Assembly (NCBI RefSeq): GCF_018991925.1
Contig: NW_024751849.1
Location: 372,001 to 436,000 of the forward strand
DNA from: Homarus americanus
Taxonomy: Eukaryota > Arthropoda > Malacostraca > Decapoda > Nephropidae
Length of the DNA stretch: 64,000 nt
Direction: 5' to 3'
Position numbers and translations under genes: made by a program. Each line of letters opens with the position of its first letter. Position 1 is the stretch's first letter. The notes below the pieces were generated by a model, which had not been told where the DNA came from, ran no database searches, and worked only from the letters and a program-made list of their open reading frames with translations. Positions 25,320-37,636 of the stretch are shown here, one piece after another.

Positions 25320-25890
25320 TCGAGAGTTACTACCACTCTCTATCATCCATGAATCTATCCAGCCTCCTTTTAAAACTTTCCAGAGTTCCCGCACTTACTA
25401 CAAAGTTGCTAAGCTTGTTCCACTCGTCCACCACCCTATTTGTGAACCAGTTTCTTCCTATCTCCCTCCTAAACCTAAACTTATCCAACTTGAATCCGTT
25501 GCTCCGAGTCCTATCCTGCTCGGATATTATAACAACTTTATCTATATCCCCTTTATTGATTCCTTTCACCCACTTAAATACTTCCATCATATCTCCCCGC
25601 ACTCTTCGTCTTTCTAGGGAATGCAAGTTAAGTTTCTTTAACCTATCCTGATATGGAAGGTTTCTAAGTCCCGGAATCATTTTCGTCATTCTTCGCTCCA
25701 CCGACTCTAGTGAATTTATATCCATTCTATAATAAGGGCACCAGAACTGAACCGCATAATCGAGGTGCGGCCTGACTAGCGCAAGATATAGTTGCAATAA
25801 GACCTCTGCACTCTTGTTATTTACACTTCTAGATATAAAACCTAATACTCTGTTTGTCTTATTTCGAACATTAACGCACTGTTTTCTAGG
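25320..25890 (-). pseudogene. LINE 3' end (C-terminal RT region), 5'-truncated, in the MULE
   Basis: Reading minus from about 25890: VRNKTNRVLGFISRS and ALVRPHLDYAVQFWCPYY, then SLESVERRMTKMIPGLRNLP, NLHSLERRRVRGDMMEVFKW and NRVVDEWNKLSNFVVSAGTL, ending SFKRRLDRFMDD and stop at 25330. This is the standard C-terminus of CR1/Jockey-group non-LTR retrotransposons, after the RT palm. The frame is open from 25797 to 25330. It joins MULE codons directly, with almost no 3' UTR. 5' truncation is typical of target-primed insertion. Confidence 0.85.
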
Positions 25891-25954
25891 CCGTAGGCCC
25901 GGGCTTACAAGTACCCCCTAAGTCTCTTTCACGCAGGTACTGTGCGTCGTCTGC

Positions 25955-26025
25955 TTTGTTTACATATACTATGGTTTGTTTATATATACTATGGCTTGTT
26001 TACAAATACTATGGTTTGTTTACAT
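25955..26025. repeat. ~20-bp tandem repeat
   Basis: Four imperfect copies of TTTGTTTACATATACTATGG on the + strand. Confidence 0.75.
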
Positions 26026-26229
26026 CATCGTAAGGGCGAAACTCAAATTCAAACAAACGTGACAATGAGTAATACCATGTTTAAAATGTTTCTCGTAGAG
26101 TAACGGGTCAGGTCAACAGATGGCGCTGCTGGGCAGATCTAAGACATCACATTTTTTTATCAAAATAGATGGGAGCTTTCCCGTCTTGTCTACAAACGAG
26201 TGTCTTCTTTAACGGACGGTGGAGGTGTT

Positions 26230-27076
26230 GTCAGTCGTCTCTCCCTTGACAGACGCTGTTTATAAAGTGTACTACAGTAAGTGTTATTTTTAGTGTATTT
26301 AAGTGGTTAAATTTATATTGTGTAAAGGTCGTTATATTAAGGTTATTTATTTGTACAGATTTATTTTAAACGGAAATACTTTACAAAACATTAAGATTCA
26401 CGAATTAATCTATTATGAAGAAGCGTAGGTTAATGGTCGTTAACGCTCTTATCACATCAACTAATTACTTTAGACAATACATTACTATTTTGGCTTATGC
26501 TTTAATTTAAATTAATGACATATGGTTTCTTGTGAATACTTACGTTTCTCGTACTTAAGTAACGTTCCTCACGTTACTTATGCTTCAGTAACGTTCCTCA
26601 TACTTGGTGTCTGTTTTGGTCTTGTATGTTACAGCAAGTATTTGTTACTCGTAATATTATTGTTAATATTGGTCCATAGGTTCCCGCCATGTTTACCCCA
26701 GGATATCCCCACTTACAGTCTCCTCCTAATAGGTTAGGTAGGTTGGTTGGTTTGGCTAAATCAATGTTTTTTGTTGTGTATTTTTGGTGTTTTACTCAAA
26801 TTTAATATCCATTTTTTTTGCAAATTAGCAGCTTCTTAAAAGTGAATATTTTTTTTTATAAACCTTTAACTTGCAAATTAATTGAAGGTCAGATTTGAGT
26901 AAAAAACGAAAATCGTCAAAAAACAATTCTCGTACCAAAACCTGAGGAGAGCCAATGGAAGAATATTAAGTTTATTTTGTCTTTACAGATGATGGATCCG
27001 GTTACTGTTGTGATAAAGGCCAGTTTGGTGCATCAGTGGTCGTCAGCGTGGATAGTACAGCACCTTATTTATTGAG
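26230..27076 (+). other. Possible non-coding spliced exons (speculative)
   Basis: A donor GTAAGT at 26277 follows a moderately GC-rich stretch, and an 88-base segment (26989-27076) has a good acceptor (TTTGTCTTTACAG) and donor (GAG then GTAAGT). The segment's ATG frames close within it, so if transcribed it is a leader or lncRNA exon. No homology supports it. Confidence 0.2.
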
Positions 27077-27130
27077 GTAAGTTTGTTCCATTAGTTTTCG
27101 TTAACCACCCGTCACCTTTTTCCCATAAAA

Positions 27131-27210
27131 TATATTAACGCTATTTAACGTTAGTTTAACGTCATTTAACGCTAGTTTAACGCCATTTAACGTTAGTTTA
27201 ACGCCATTTT
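27131..27210. repeat. ~15-bp tandem repeat
   Basis: Units alternate between TTTAACGTTAG and TTTAACGCCA on the + strand, giving a repetitive LTLNGVKLALN frame on the other strand that is not a gene. Confidence 0.7.
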
Positions 27211-27369
27211 TCATTTTCGCCACACTGCTGCCGTTAATCACATGCAAGGTAATTGTTGCCATTTTTTGTTTTTGTCCCTCACTGAGCACTAGCCATTGCT
27301 GACAATTAATCCCCGGGAGCTAAGTCGGCTTTGACCATTCCTCTAGCAAGGTCAGAACACAGTACGTCT

Positions 27370-27373
<4 letters not shown>

Positions 27374-27417
<44 letters not shown>
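27374..27417. repeat. (CT)n microsatellite
   Basis: An unbroken run of about 22 CT dinucleotides. Confidence 0.95.
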
Positions 27418-27418
<1 letters not shown>

Positions 27419-27571
27419 GGTACCAGACACAAATCAATGTAAACTTAACATATTTCAACCATAAATACTTGTACATCAATCACTAATGACTCCCAGCAAG
27501 TGTGAGGCTCAGAACCTCTGATTTAACCCCCTTTAACCTCTCATACCTCCGTTTCCATGCCAACGGATAAC

Positions 27572-27572
<1 letters not shown>

Positions 27573-27623
<51 letters not shown>
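27573..27623. repeat. (GT)n microsatellite
   Basis: An unbroken run of about 25 GT dinucleotides. Confidence 0.95.
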
Positions 27624-27625
<2 letters not shown>

Positions 27626-28029
27626 TTTCATTTTAACGAGACAACTGTTCAAAGTTTTACTCATTATCTCCCCGCATTTCTGCACCCTCCTCCTCCTCCT
27701 CGTGTCCTTTTATTTTATCAACTTAAGTTCCTCACGTCATCTTTTGTAATTAAGCACTGCATGAACCCCTGAGTGACCATAATATTTACCGAGCTTAGTA
27801 ATCTGACACACACACACACAGCAATCTGACATTTGAAACACATATTTTAAAATCTTGGAGGAGAATAATTTACAGTTACCCTGAATGCCGTCCTCATTAA
27901 ACCACGATATTTATTTTCTCTTAATGAGATGAGGAGAACATAGCCGAATCTCCCATTAATTTCCACCAGGTTAATTGTATTTTACTCGAGCATACCTGGT
28001 TATCTACTCCCTCCCCCACCTACCTGGTC

Positions 28030-28103
28030 CTGAGTAACCCCTCCCTCCTCCCCCACCTCCTCCCACCCCCACCCCCCTCCCACCCCCACCCTCCCCCTTT
28101 CCA
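28030..28103. repeat. C-rich tract, G-quadruplex-capable on the minus strand
   Basis: Repeated CCCACC and CCCCCTCCC runs. The minus strand has more than four close runs of three or more G. Confidence 0.7.
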
Positions 28104-29299
28104 TAGTTTGACTTCATATCTCTCGACAAACTGAATATTTCCATCTACTCTACAAGACACTATAGTAATATCAATATTTATTGGAATATTTGAACAAACT
28201 GTATTTGTCATCCACTTCTTAACTAGATTCTGGTGTATAGAGATATAATTGCAAGTAATTTTAGTTTCCTTCGGTTTTTTACATCTTATTTTGATATGTT
28301 CATAATTATTCAATATCATTTTTCATACAGTTTTTACGCAAATTTAACATTTAAAAATACTTAAATTTTCCTATAAGGTAAAAAAAAAAGCTTTTATAGA
28401 CGAGGTAAAAATTCGTCGTTGCTTCAGGAAGGTAAATACGAAGGAGTTCCCAAGTTTACAAGACGAACACAATTCACAAGCCTATTTTTCGCTACATTTA
28501 ACACACAAATAATACTGAGAATAACGCTTTTACTATTTCCTCGGCAATTTCAGTTTCTTCCCCCTGCAGCTCTGTTTAAATTGTTCGCCATACTTATTTA
28601 TGTGTTAAGGTATAGTAAAGTTCTCGTAAATAAAACATAGATTTTCCTCTCAAGTAACTCTCTTATTGACAAACCTTCTCATTATTTTGTTATAGCATAA
28701 TTATAAGTTAGTAATGATACATTAATTTGTTTTTACATCTTGATATTTTTGTTAAGTTCTACACATTACTGATGGTCTACGTAGATAAGCTTGATATATT
28801 ATGAATAATTAATGCATAACATACTTAAAATTCACAATGGTAGCAACGGCTCCTCTCTTAAATTCACACAAGAATTAAAAACAAACTGACAAATTAAATG
28901 CAGTTCATTCCAGGACTAGAAATAATTTTAATAAATTTTCTCCTCGGCCGTGTCTATAACCCTGGATTAAAAACACAAAACAACCATAACATGTAGACTG
29001 ACCTTACCGCCTGCCTCTCCCACAGTATTCAATTTTCAGGTGAGGACAGGTGGGTTGTGTGGAGTTTGGTCACCCAGTAGCTATCCTTCCCTCACTAATA
29101 TAAGGGCTATTTATACCAGCGATGTATTTTATGTATTTTATTTATTTTAGGTTAGAGAAGCGATAGACAGATGGTGGTAGATATTATTAAACTTGTCAAT
29201 AGTTAGTAAGGTAACACAGTGGGCTCTCATGAGGATTAGTCCCCGAGCATATTTCACCGTAGTATTAACACAACGCCACGCCACGCCACATTCCTTCCT

Positions 29300-29660
29300 A
29301 CAGTGGGTGTGAGATCATAATCCTTCACCTTCGACATGGTAGAGAAATCAGTCTACCCCCTGGCTTGATGTTTGTGTTTCGTGTTATTGTTTTCAGTTAT
29401 AACAGTCAGTGTTTGGATGGTGCACGTAGGTCGGCCACAAGCGCCTGATACTGTGTTGAAAAGTTACCCAGGGATTCTGATTTATCACGCTAGTTCACAC
29501 GAGAGACTGAACCCCCTGTGTGCAATAACTGATTTAAGTGTATATAACTCGTAATTGTTTCGTGAATAACCTAACCTAACCTAACCAAACGTTACTGTGA
29601 TTCATTCAAAGTGTTCGTGGTGTTATGAACCCTGAACAGAGATGATGTGCGTGCTGGAAG
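29300..29660 (+). other. Candidate 5' leader and short first coding exon (speculative)
   Basis: An ATG at 29642 encodes MMCVLE and then meets a consensus donor, GTGAGT, at 29661. An in-frame TGA lies two codons upstream of the ATG, so it would be the true first Met. Upstream sequence is of mixed composition. No matching downstream exon was recognised in the window. Chance occurrence is quite possible. Confidence 0.2.
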
Positions 29661-30513
29661 GTGAGTGGGTTGGTCGCAAGACTTCCTTCCCTTAGCCAGA
29701 GCGCATCGGTAAGAGAACCCTCCACTTATACGAGTATTATTAATTTGTATATTATGTTCTTCTCTGATTCATTTCTGCTATGGTGATTGTTGATGTGTTT
29801 CTATTATTATTTAATGTTCAATATGTCAGGTGTTGTTAGTACTTAATGTTTGGTACTAGGTTTAATACGTTATCTTTTTGCCGGAATATTTTGGCTGTGT
29901 TAATACGTTATTTAGGAGGCCTCTACCCATGTCAAGGGCCAGGGGTGGGAGGCGTCCTCACCAGTGTTCGTCAGTCCTTGTCACCCAGGAGGACTAAAAT
30001 GTATGACCTGACCTGTCCAGCAGACTGAGGCCAGCAGGCCAGAGTTTACCGTATCCCAGTTCAGGGACACTTCAGTTAACTAACCCCATCCCTTGAGTAT
30101 GCTGCTCGGGGAGCGGAAGCTTCCCTTCTCTGGTCGACCTCTCGCTTCCCTATACCACTTCAGACAACTCGTTGGCGGAGCTGTTACGTGTTCGATCTGA
30201 TGTTCGGTGTCAGTGATTGCTGATATTCCCCTGGTTATTTTTCTTTAATTATTTGTGTGCGTGCGATAATATTGTAATTAAATTTATACTTAAATGGACA
30301 ATTTTCCCTTTGAACCTCAGGATCGATTGGTATAACAGTCTACCATCAAAGATCCTATATGGCCCAGACACTAACCTCACCGTAAATATGATATGAACTA
30401 AGAATTTAACTAAGAATGTAATTCCTACCTCAAAAAATGGAACAGGTTAATATTAGATCCTAGATTATTTTTCCTGGTGATTAAATACCCTAACTCTTAC
30501 CTGGGGTGGGTTA

Positions 30514-30548
30514 GGTTAGGTAAGGTAAGGTTAGGTTAGGTTAGGTTA
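30514..30548. repeat. Interstitial (GGTTA)n tract
   Basis: About six copies of GGTTA with GGTAA variants, the arthropod telomere pentamer. Shorter tracts occur at 29567-29587 and 31976-31990. Confidence 0.8.
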
Positions 30549-30719
30549 ACGTTATGGTGACACAAACTGGGGTGCCTCATTTTTATGTAATACTGTAGGT
30601 AATGGGAGTTTAAATTTTTAATATAGAAAAAACATAATTTATTGGAATTTTTTTTATATTCTATCAAACTAGAATAGAGTATACGTGTACATAGTATGTG
30701 AGAGGCGACCCCGTGTATT

Positions 30720-31020
30720 GCAGCTTGGAGGAGGAGCAGGAGAGAGAGTGAAGGTCTTGGGTATACAGAGTGAAGAAGAGTATCAGAGGAGGTGTTTGAC
30801 TCTACACTGATGGACGGGCCAAGATGTGAAGAGCGTGAAGAGGGGAGAGGGAAGGAGAGGGAGTTGATGGAGAAGTGAGAAAGGAGGGAGGAAGGGCGAG
30901 GGAGGAGGTATGGAGGGAGGGAGATATGGTGGGAGGAAGGAAGGAAGTATGAAGGGAGGAAAGTATAGAAGGGAATGAAGGAGGCATAGAGGGAGGGGAG
31001 TGGTACTTCCACATCCTCAA
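30720..31020. repeat. Polypurine low-complexity tract
   Basis: About 300 bases are dominated by G and A on the + strand (GGAGG, GGAAGG, GAGAGG). The Ser/Pro/Leu-rich open frames on the minus strand reflect this bias and are not treated as genes. Confidence 0.75.
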
Positions 31021-31599
31021 GAGTGTTGATGTAAAGCTTTAAGGAAAATATACAGTTACGAGATATTTTCCTATTGTTCTTGGGGTGGACAGACATACAG
31101 ACATATACACACACACAGGTCTTCTTTATACAAGGAGTTCACGCCACTGTTAATGTTTACCTGTTTGCATGTCTGAGCTGATATGAGAGTTTAACTGGAT
31201 TATGAAAACGTGATATGAACTGCAATTTGATCAGGAAAGGAGGAGAATATCAGACTACAAATCAGTTTCGTCTGTCCAAGTTGATGAAAATGTTTTCCCC
31301 CTTTAACACACAAGTCAACAAAACAATAATATAACACAAATTAGTTGTTTTCCTGAGCTAATATGAAAGTTTGCCTTCATTATTTCCACATGAAAAATAC
31401 TTTACAACTATTTAAACAATACCAGAAGTAAACTGCTATGTACTGTAATATTCCACACACTCACACACCTAGTTACAACATTCTTCTCAGACAAATAAGA
31501 ATGAATCTGGACACAGGGGAGAACCCAATCTTCTTTATGTGACCACAACGATGTATTATTCAACAGTATGCAAGAGATTCAAGTATCATTGTTGTGTAT

Positions 31600-31771
31600 A
31601 GGAGCCACCACCACCACCACCACCACTACTACTACTACCACCACCACCACCACTACTACTACTACTACCACCACCACCACCACCACCACCACCACCCACC
31701 ACACCACTACTACTACTACTACTACTACTACCACTATCATCATCACCACCACCACCACCGCCACCACCACC

Positions 31772-31827
<56 letters not shown>

Positions 31828-31928
31828 TATCATCATCACCACTACCACCACCACCGCCACCACCACTACCACCACTATCATCATCACCACCGCCATCGTC
31901 ACTGCCGCCGCCTTCACCGCCGCCTCCT
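31600..31928. repeat. Compound triplet repeat (CAC/CTA/CAT)n
   Basis: About 330 bases of CAC, TAC and CAT triplets in blocks. Three frames on this strand and one on the other stay open, reading poly-Thr, poly-His/Tyr and poly-Val. No flanking coding signal makes any of them a credible protein. Confidence 0.95.
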
Positions 31929-33123
31929 CCACGCCACCGAATCTCAGAAAGAGTTACAGAACCTTACTTAACCTATCCTAACCTAACCTATTTTATTACT
32001 TTAATTGTTAATGGCTTTTAAATAAAATTATGACCTTTTTCCCGTGACTTTTTTCCGTTCACCATATAGCCACCACCATGAACATAGTTGGCCGGAAGAT
32101 ACGATATTCAGAGGTAAAAGAGACGAAGAGGAATAGCGATATAGCTTATGTTATCTAGGGAGGTGATATGATCTTTCATTTATACAGGAGTGGTAATATA
32201 TGTTTAAGTAATGTCCTATACGGAGATTGTGAGAAACGGGAAGGAAGGCTAGAAAATTATTAGTCGAAGAGGAGGGGAAGAGGAAGTGAGGGTTAGATAA
32301 TGTATGGGTGAAGGAACAATGGAAGAGCTTTGCTTTGATAGTTTTTGTCATATTCATCTTTCTTTGTCTGTCTGTCTGTCTTCCTCTCTCTGTTTCTGTC
32401 CGTTTGTCTCTCCCCCCCCCCTCTCTATTTCTCTGTGTCTGTCTGTTTGTCTGTTTATTTCAATCAGTATCAGGTATGTCTACATTAAACTAATTTCCTT
32501 TTTTTAAGTGTTTTAACTTAGAAAATGTGTTGAATTACAAGTCTTTCTTCCTTAAGTTGTCCCAATAAGTCTCAACACACTCTGAATCACATACTCCATC
32601 ACCTTAGAGTGTGTTATAAGAGCGCGTTATGGTGGAGACGTTTACTCGAGTCATGATAGAATTATTTGTTTTGACTGTAAGGAGTTTTAGTGACAGAGTG
32701 TGTGAGAGGTGTACCTGATAAAGTGTGTGAGTGTATAAGGAATATCCTGTACACAAGCTAGAGTGTGTGAGGGTGTGTTCGTCAGCATCAGCCACACTCA
32801 CCCGTGCTGGGGAGTTGAGGAGGTGATCCAGAAGGAGGTTCTTAGTTCCCTGCATTATTTTGTCTAAACAATTTCACAAGTTCTCGACTTCTGGGGAAAA
32901 GATCGTCTTATATTTTCTAAATCAGCCAAGGTCCAATCTCAGTGAAACCACGGGAGGCTTCAGGGCTGCCAGATCCCCTATTACAGTGTTTTAGCGTGGC
33001 GGTCCAGCGAGGGAAGACGGTAGCATTATTGGGTTCACACTAACCTGGTGGCCGGGACAAGAACACACACACACACAACTACTACATTGCTGTCACTCGG
33101 AATCGAGTATGACGATCATCCAG

Positions 33124-33575
33124 CTATGATACAATGATATGAGTTATTAGGATGTCACCTAGGTTGGTGAGCTTTGAGGTGACGAAAGAGACCGATACAG
33201 GATCCGCAGCGTCGTTCACATTCGTTCCATATGTGGAGGCTCCATTTACTGCAGGAGGGGCGGTGGCAGCGTCTTTCCGGCGGTGGCTCTTGTCTGCCTC
33301 GGTCTGCAGTCGAGCTAACTGGAAAGCATTGACACCTTCTCGTGCGGTGCTCCTCCAAGCGTTACGGTGTAGAGTAATCGACTCCCAGGTGAGGGGGGTC
33401 AATTTGTCACTTTTTCAGGTTTGTCTTAAGACTATCCTTATACCTTTTCAATTGCCTGCCTACGTTACGTTTTCTATTCGTTAGGTGACTGTAAAGTCGC
33501 TGCTTTGACAGTCTACTGTCGTCCATGCGGGTAACATGGCCAGTCCAACGAAGTTGTTCATGGATAATGGTAGCC

Positions 33576-33600
<25 letters not shown>
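33124..33600 (-). pseudogene. LINE C-terminal fragment with zinc finger
   Basis: Reading minus: EATIIHEQLRWTGHVTRMDD, then YSHLTNRKRNVGRQLKRYKD, then after a frame change TWESITLHRNAWRSTAREGV and FQLARLQTEADK, then in another frame WNECERRCGSCIGLFRHLKAH, a C2H2 finger. This domain order ends many invertebrate non-LTR retrotransposons. At least two frameshifts are needed. RT is absent. It abuts the dispersed repeat starting near 33576. Confidence 0.8.
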
Positions 33601-34026
<426 letters not shown>

Positions 34027-34677
34027 TGTGTGTGTGTGTACAGACAGACACATAATATTCCAGGTGGTGATGATGTGAGGTTGTTAAAGACTCGTCCAGC
34101 CTCCAGGATCACGCAGGCCGTCTCACGTTTAGGCTGCAGTGTTTTGGAGGTACACAACCATACTGGTAGTGTTTTTAAAAGAAAGAAATAGTTTTTGGAA
34201 ACGATGAGAGAATAGGTGTGTGTGTGTGTGTGTGTTATGGTCTCAACATTAGGATAACAATAACTAGGCTCTCTGCACCAGGTAACTCACACAGGTTCTT
34301 CTCCCTCCTCTGCTTAAATAGACGTGGGTAAACAGGTAAAGATTCTCAAGCCTTTAAAAAACAAGAAAAAAATGATTTGGCCATTAACACGGGGTGAGAG
34401 GCTCTGAAACACCTGGTTGCCCGAACACCCGAGAATACATTAAAGCATTCGAATAAACACCAAAACGTTTTTCTGTTGTCTCTAGTATTCTATGTAATAA
34501 CAACTCTTTTTTTTCTCCACAAATTATGATAATGGAAATGTTATGCTATGTTTATGTTATGTTTGTTATGTATGTTATGTTATCTTATGTTATGGTCTAG
34601 TGTTTGTATGATAGTAATGGTTATCTTGTCAATCTTATCCTGTCTCTAGTATGTTTATGGGTCAAATAGTAATAATA

Positions 34678-34679
34678 CA

Positions 34680-34710
<31 letters not shown>
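34678..34710. repeat. (CA)n microsatellite
   Basis: About 16 CA dinucleotides in a row. Confidence 0.95.
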
Positions 34711-34712
<2 letters not shown>

Positions 34713-35022
34713 CTTGCTCAGTTCAAGTTTCTCAAGTGTTATGACAATAAAGTTTTAACAAATTTTATAATGAAAAAAACATCACTTGATGACAAAATGA
34801 AGTGCTTACCATTGATTCCTTTAACCATTTGAGGGCGATGGCTGGAGCTATGACCTGTGGAGGATAATATCTTAAACTACAATCCTCAAGGTGTTATACC
34901 ATCGCCCTTTATTGCTCTTACAGGTGATAACGCACGTAAATTTCCTATGTTTGCTATAAACTTGATCTTGGATATTTGTTCTGATTTACGGGGGTATTGA
35001 TATTATTCCATTAAACGATGTA

Positions 35023-35108
35023 CAGTGAATCCTTTATTTAACGGACTGCAGGGAGAGGAATTTCCGTTATATAGGATAGAGAAGTCTGTTATTTGGAGGT
35101 GTTTACTG
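35023..35108. mobile_element. Very short TA-flanked MITE, 86 bp
   Basis: Left end CAGTGAATCCTTTATTTAAC after TA; right end GTTATTTGGAGGTGTTTACTG before TA, apart from its first base an imperfect inverted copy. The style matches the LCMT1 intron MITEs. Confidence 0.55.
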
Positions 35109-35594
35109 TAATAGCATACAGGTAAACCTCCCTAATAGTGAACACAACACAGTGACAGGACCTTCCTTTACTAAGTTCTGTCTGTCTGTCTGTCTCAAGT
35201 CTCAAACATGTACTCTCTCTCTCTCTCCTTCATCTTGTTCCACTATCGTTCCTTACTGTTCCTCTTTGGCAATGTTCGTATGATAAATGTTTGCTGGAAT
35301 TTTAATGTAAACTTTTGCATGCTACGCGTTTCTATATTCTATTCTCCAGTAGGTTTAATCCCAGGAGGAGTGTGAGCAAGTTGTTGTATCGTGTTCTGCC
35401 GACAACACGGGGCGCGCCATCCATCTTCCCTGACACCCCTCATACACTCACCTCGCCTTTTCATACATTTTTACCTCACGTGTGCAACTACTCAATCACT
35501 GACACATTTCTTACTTTACATTCTGACAAAAGGTTTATAAAAAATCTTGTGTGTATATTTTATTAATGTTTATTTATCTCTGTTTGTTTACATT

Positions 35595-35752
35595 TGGGAT
35601 ATCTTGTGTTATCTCGCGTTATCTCGTGTTATCTCGCGTTATCTACTGTTATCTTGTGTTATCTCGTGTTATCTCCAGTCATCTCGTGTTATCTTATGTT
35701 GTCTTGTGTTATGTAGCATTATATTGTGTTATCTCGTGTTATCTCTTGAGTA
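35595..35752. repeat. 10-bp minisatellite
   Basis: About 15 copies of a unit close to GTTATCTCGT, with TTGT, CGCG and TACT variants. Confidence 0.9.
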
Positions 35753-35882
35753 ATACACGGCTATCTTCAGTCTTATCTAGTGTCCCCTCCTGGCTATATA
35801 AATGACATAATGATAAGAGCGTCAATATTCCTCCCTCACCTGAAAAATAATGATAAAATGTGACTCAGATCGCCATTTATAG

Positions 35883-36440
35883 TTAAATTTCAAACTGATT
35901 GGTTAACTTTTCGGTAGCGAGGCTTATCCCCATGCTTTTGTCCCAGCCTCCTCGCATCTTCAGAACCTTTGTACAAATATTCTGAGACCGCATCTTATCG
36001 TGTGTTACCTTACTCTCAGTTCCCTCCGCCTGGCTCTCGGGGACTCCCAAAACTATTACATTGTTCCTACGCTGGAGACGTTTCCGTTGTTCCTCCTCTC
36101 CCCTAACAGTAGGTCTGTTAATTTTCATTTCTTCGACACACTTCTTCAGAGTCCCTAGCTGCTGTAGACCCTGTTCTGATCCTGCATTACTCTCCGCCCC
36201 CTCCCGTGGCTCTGCTAATGCCTCAGCATAACTCCTCTTAGCAACCACCTCCATTCTATCGGCTACTTCCTCAGTCTTAGCAAGATCTCGTTCCCAACTT
36301 GATCTAGTTTGGCAACCAGCAGGGCTCCAGTTTCATCTATTTTCGTCCCTAGGGAACTCGTTTCCTTATGGCTTGCAATCGCCTTTTTCACATTGACTAT
36401 GCAGTCAGGGCAATACCAGCAACTGTCATGGTCATAATGA
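35883..36440 (-). pseudogene. LINE ORF1-type fragment with PHD-like end
   Basis: On the minus strand, from about 36440, HYDHDSCWYCPDC gives the last ligands of a PHD-type zinc finger, followed by a helical stretch (TKIDETGALLVAKLDQVGNE). After a frame change, EEEQRKRLQRRNNVIVLGVP and ESQAEGTESK resemble the R--NVI-GLPE block of CR1-group ORF1 proteins. Such proteins bind the LINE RNA. No ORF2 follows within the next kilobase, so this is an isolated fragment. Confidence 0.55.
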
Positions 36441-37384
36441 CATGGCTAGTCTGTTAAAACCTAATAATTCATATTACGCTCCACGCCCACAAAACGTGTA
36501 AACCTTTTGAGTCTCCCACTTGAAACATTCGTTCTCTAACCACTTCAGGAGATCTGAGTCTTCCGTTTTCTATGTCGCATTACCGGAGAAACTCAAGTAT
36601 ACCTAAATTCCGCACAGGCTGTTCATGCATTTGATTTGGTAAGAGAACACCCTTGCTTTGCGTCAACTTAGAGATGTCTGATTGCAGATGAAGCATTCAA
36701 GATCCGTTGTGACTGATGTTGAAAGCTTCAATTGTATTTACTGTTAGCGTAATTGTTAATATAAGTCAGGGTAGAGTCGGCAGGGAGAGTGAGGTATCAT
36801 TGACGTCGGCCCTGGAGATTGTTGTAAGGATGTTGATTATGAAAGTAATTAATCAACCTGAAGGAAACTGTCAGACCAGCTACCTTTGAGAATCTAACGG
36901 GTGTATTCGGATACTATGTGTCTTAGGCTCCTCCCACTAGGGACTGCCATCTCGAACCTTGAAATCGATTTAATTCTTGTCTTCGACAGCTCAGTCAGAG
37001 CATAGATTGAAAAGGGAATCTTAGGAAATGGACACTAGTTCGTAGTCTCAGTTTCAAACGTCAAAGTATACAGTAACGTAGTACATTGAAATAGTTGGGG
37101 TGAGTGGAATTCGAAACGGAGAGGAGGAGGAGTGAGGAACAATGACGCTCTCGGGCGTCAGTCCAGTGTCTGTAAACTCCTCCACCCACAGGTTCCTCTC
37201 GGCCAAGAGCCTTGTAGATTGGGAGAGGGATGAAGGCCACTAAACTCGGGTAAATGCGTGAACACGAGCGTCAGGAACTATCCACCACCTCTGGGGCCCA
37301 GTCAACTGGCCAGCCGTTCACCTGATGCGTTCACTGTCCAGCTTGTTGATTTCACAGGCCGAGCAAACACTGCCAGCCCCCATC

Positions 37385-37540
37385 ATTGTTATGTCCCCTA
37401 GGGACTTGATCTCACTCTCCTCTACTGTATATATTAGACTTGTCAAGTATTTCTCCTTAGTCTGTACTCACCCCTGAAGATGTGAATTACACGAAAGTGC
37501 TTGGGAACTTCGTGTTTTCTTGTTTCCTTGTGGTTATCAG

Positions 37541-37636
<96 letters not shown>
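37385..37636 (+). repeat. Dispersed repeat copy B with hammerhead-like core and (AT)n tail
   Basis: It matches copy A: GACTTGATCTCACTCTCCTC, CTCCTTAGTCTGTACTCACC, the core CTGAAGATGTGAATTACACG then AAA (about 37474-37496), and GCTTGGGAACTTCGTGTTTT. (AT)n covers 37552-37636. The microsatellite follows at the same distance as in copy A, so it is part of the repeat unit. Confidence 0.65.

Noticed and set aside
30536..31114. 192-codon Ser/Pro/Leu-rich minus-strand protein
   Set aside because: Reflects the polypurine tract; composition-driven with no domain.
31568..31981. Poly-Thr/poly-His/poly-Val proteins
   Set aside because: Open only because of the triplet repeat; no start context, homology or flanking coding signal.
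35595..35805. Hydrophobic CYLVLSRVI membrane-like protein
   Set aside because: Translation of the 10-bp minisatellite.
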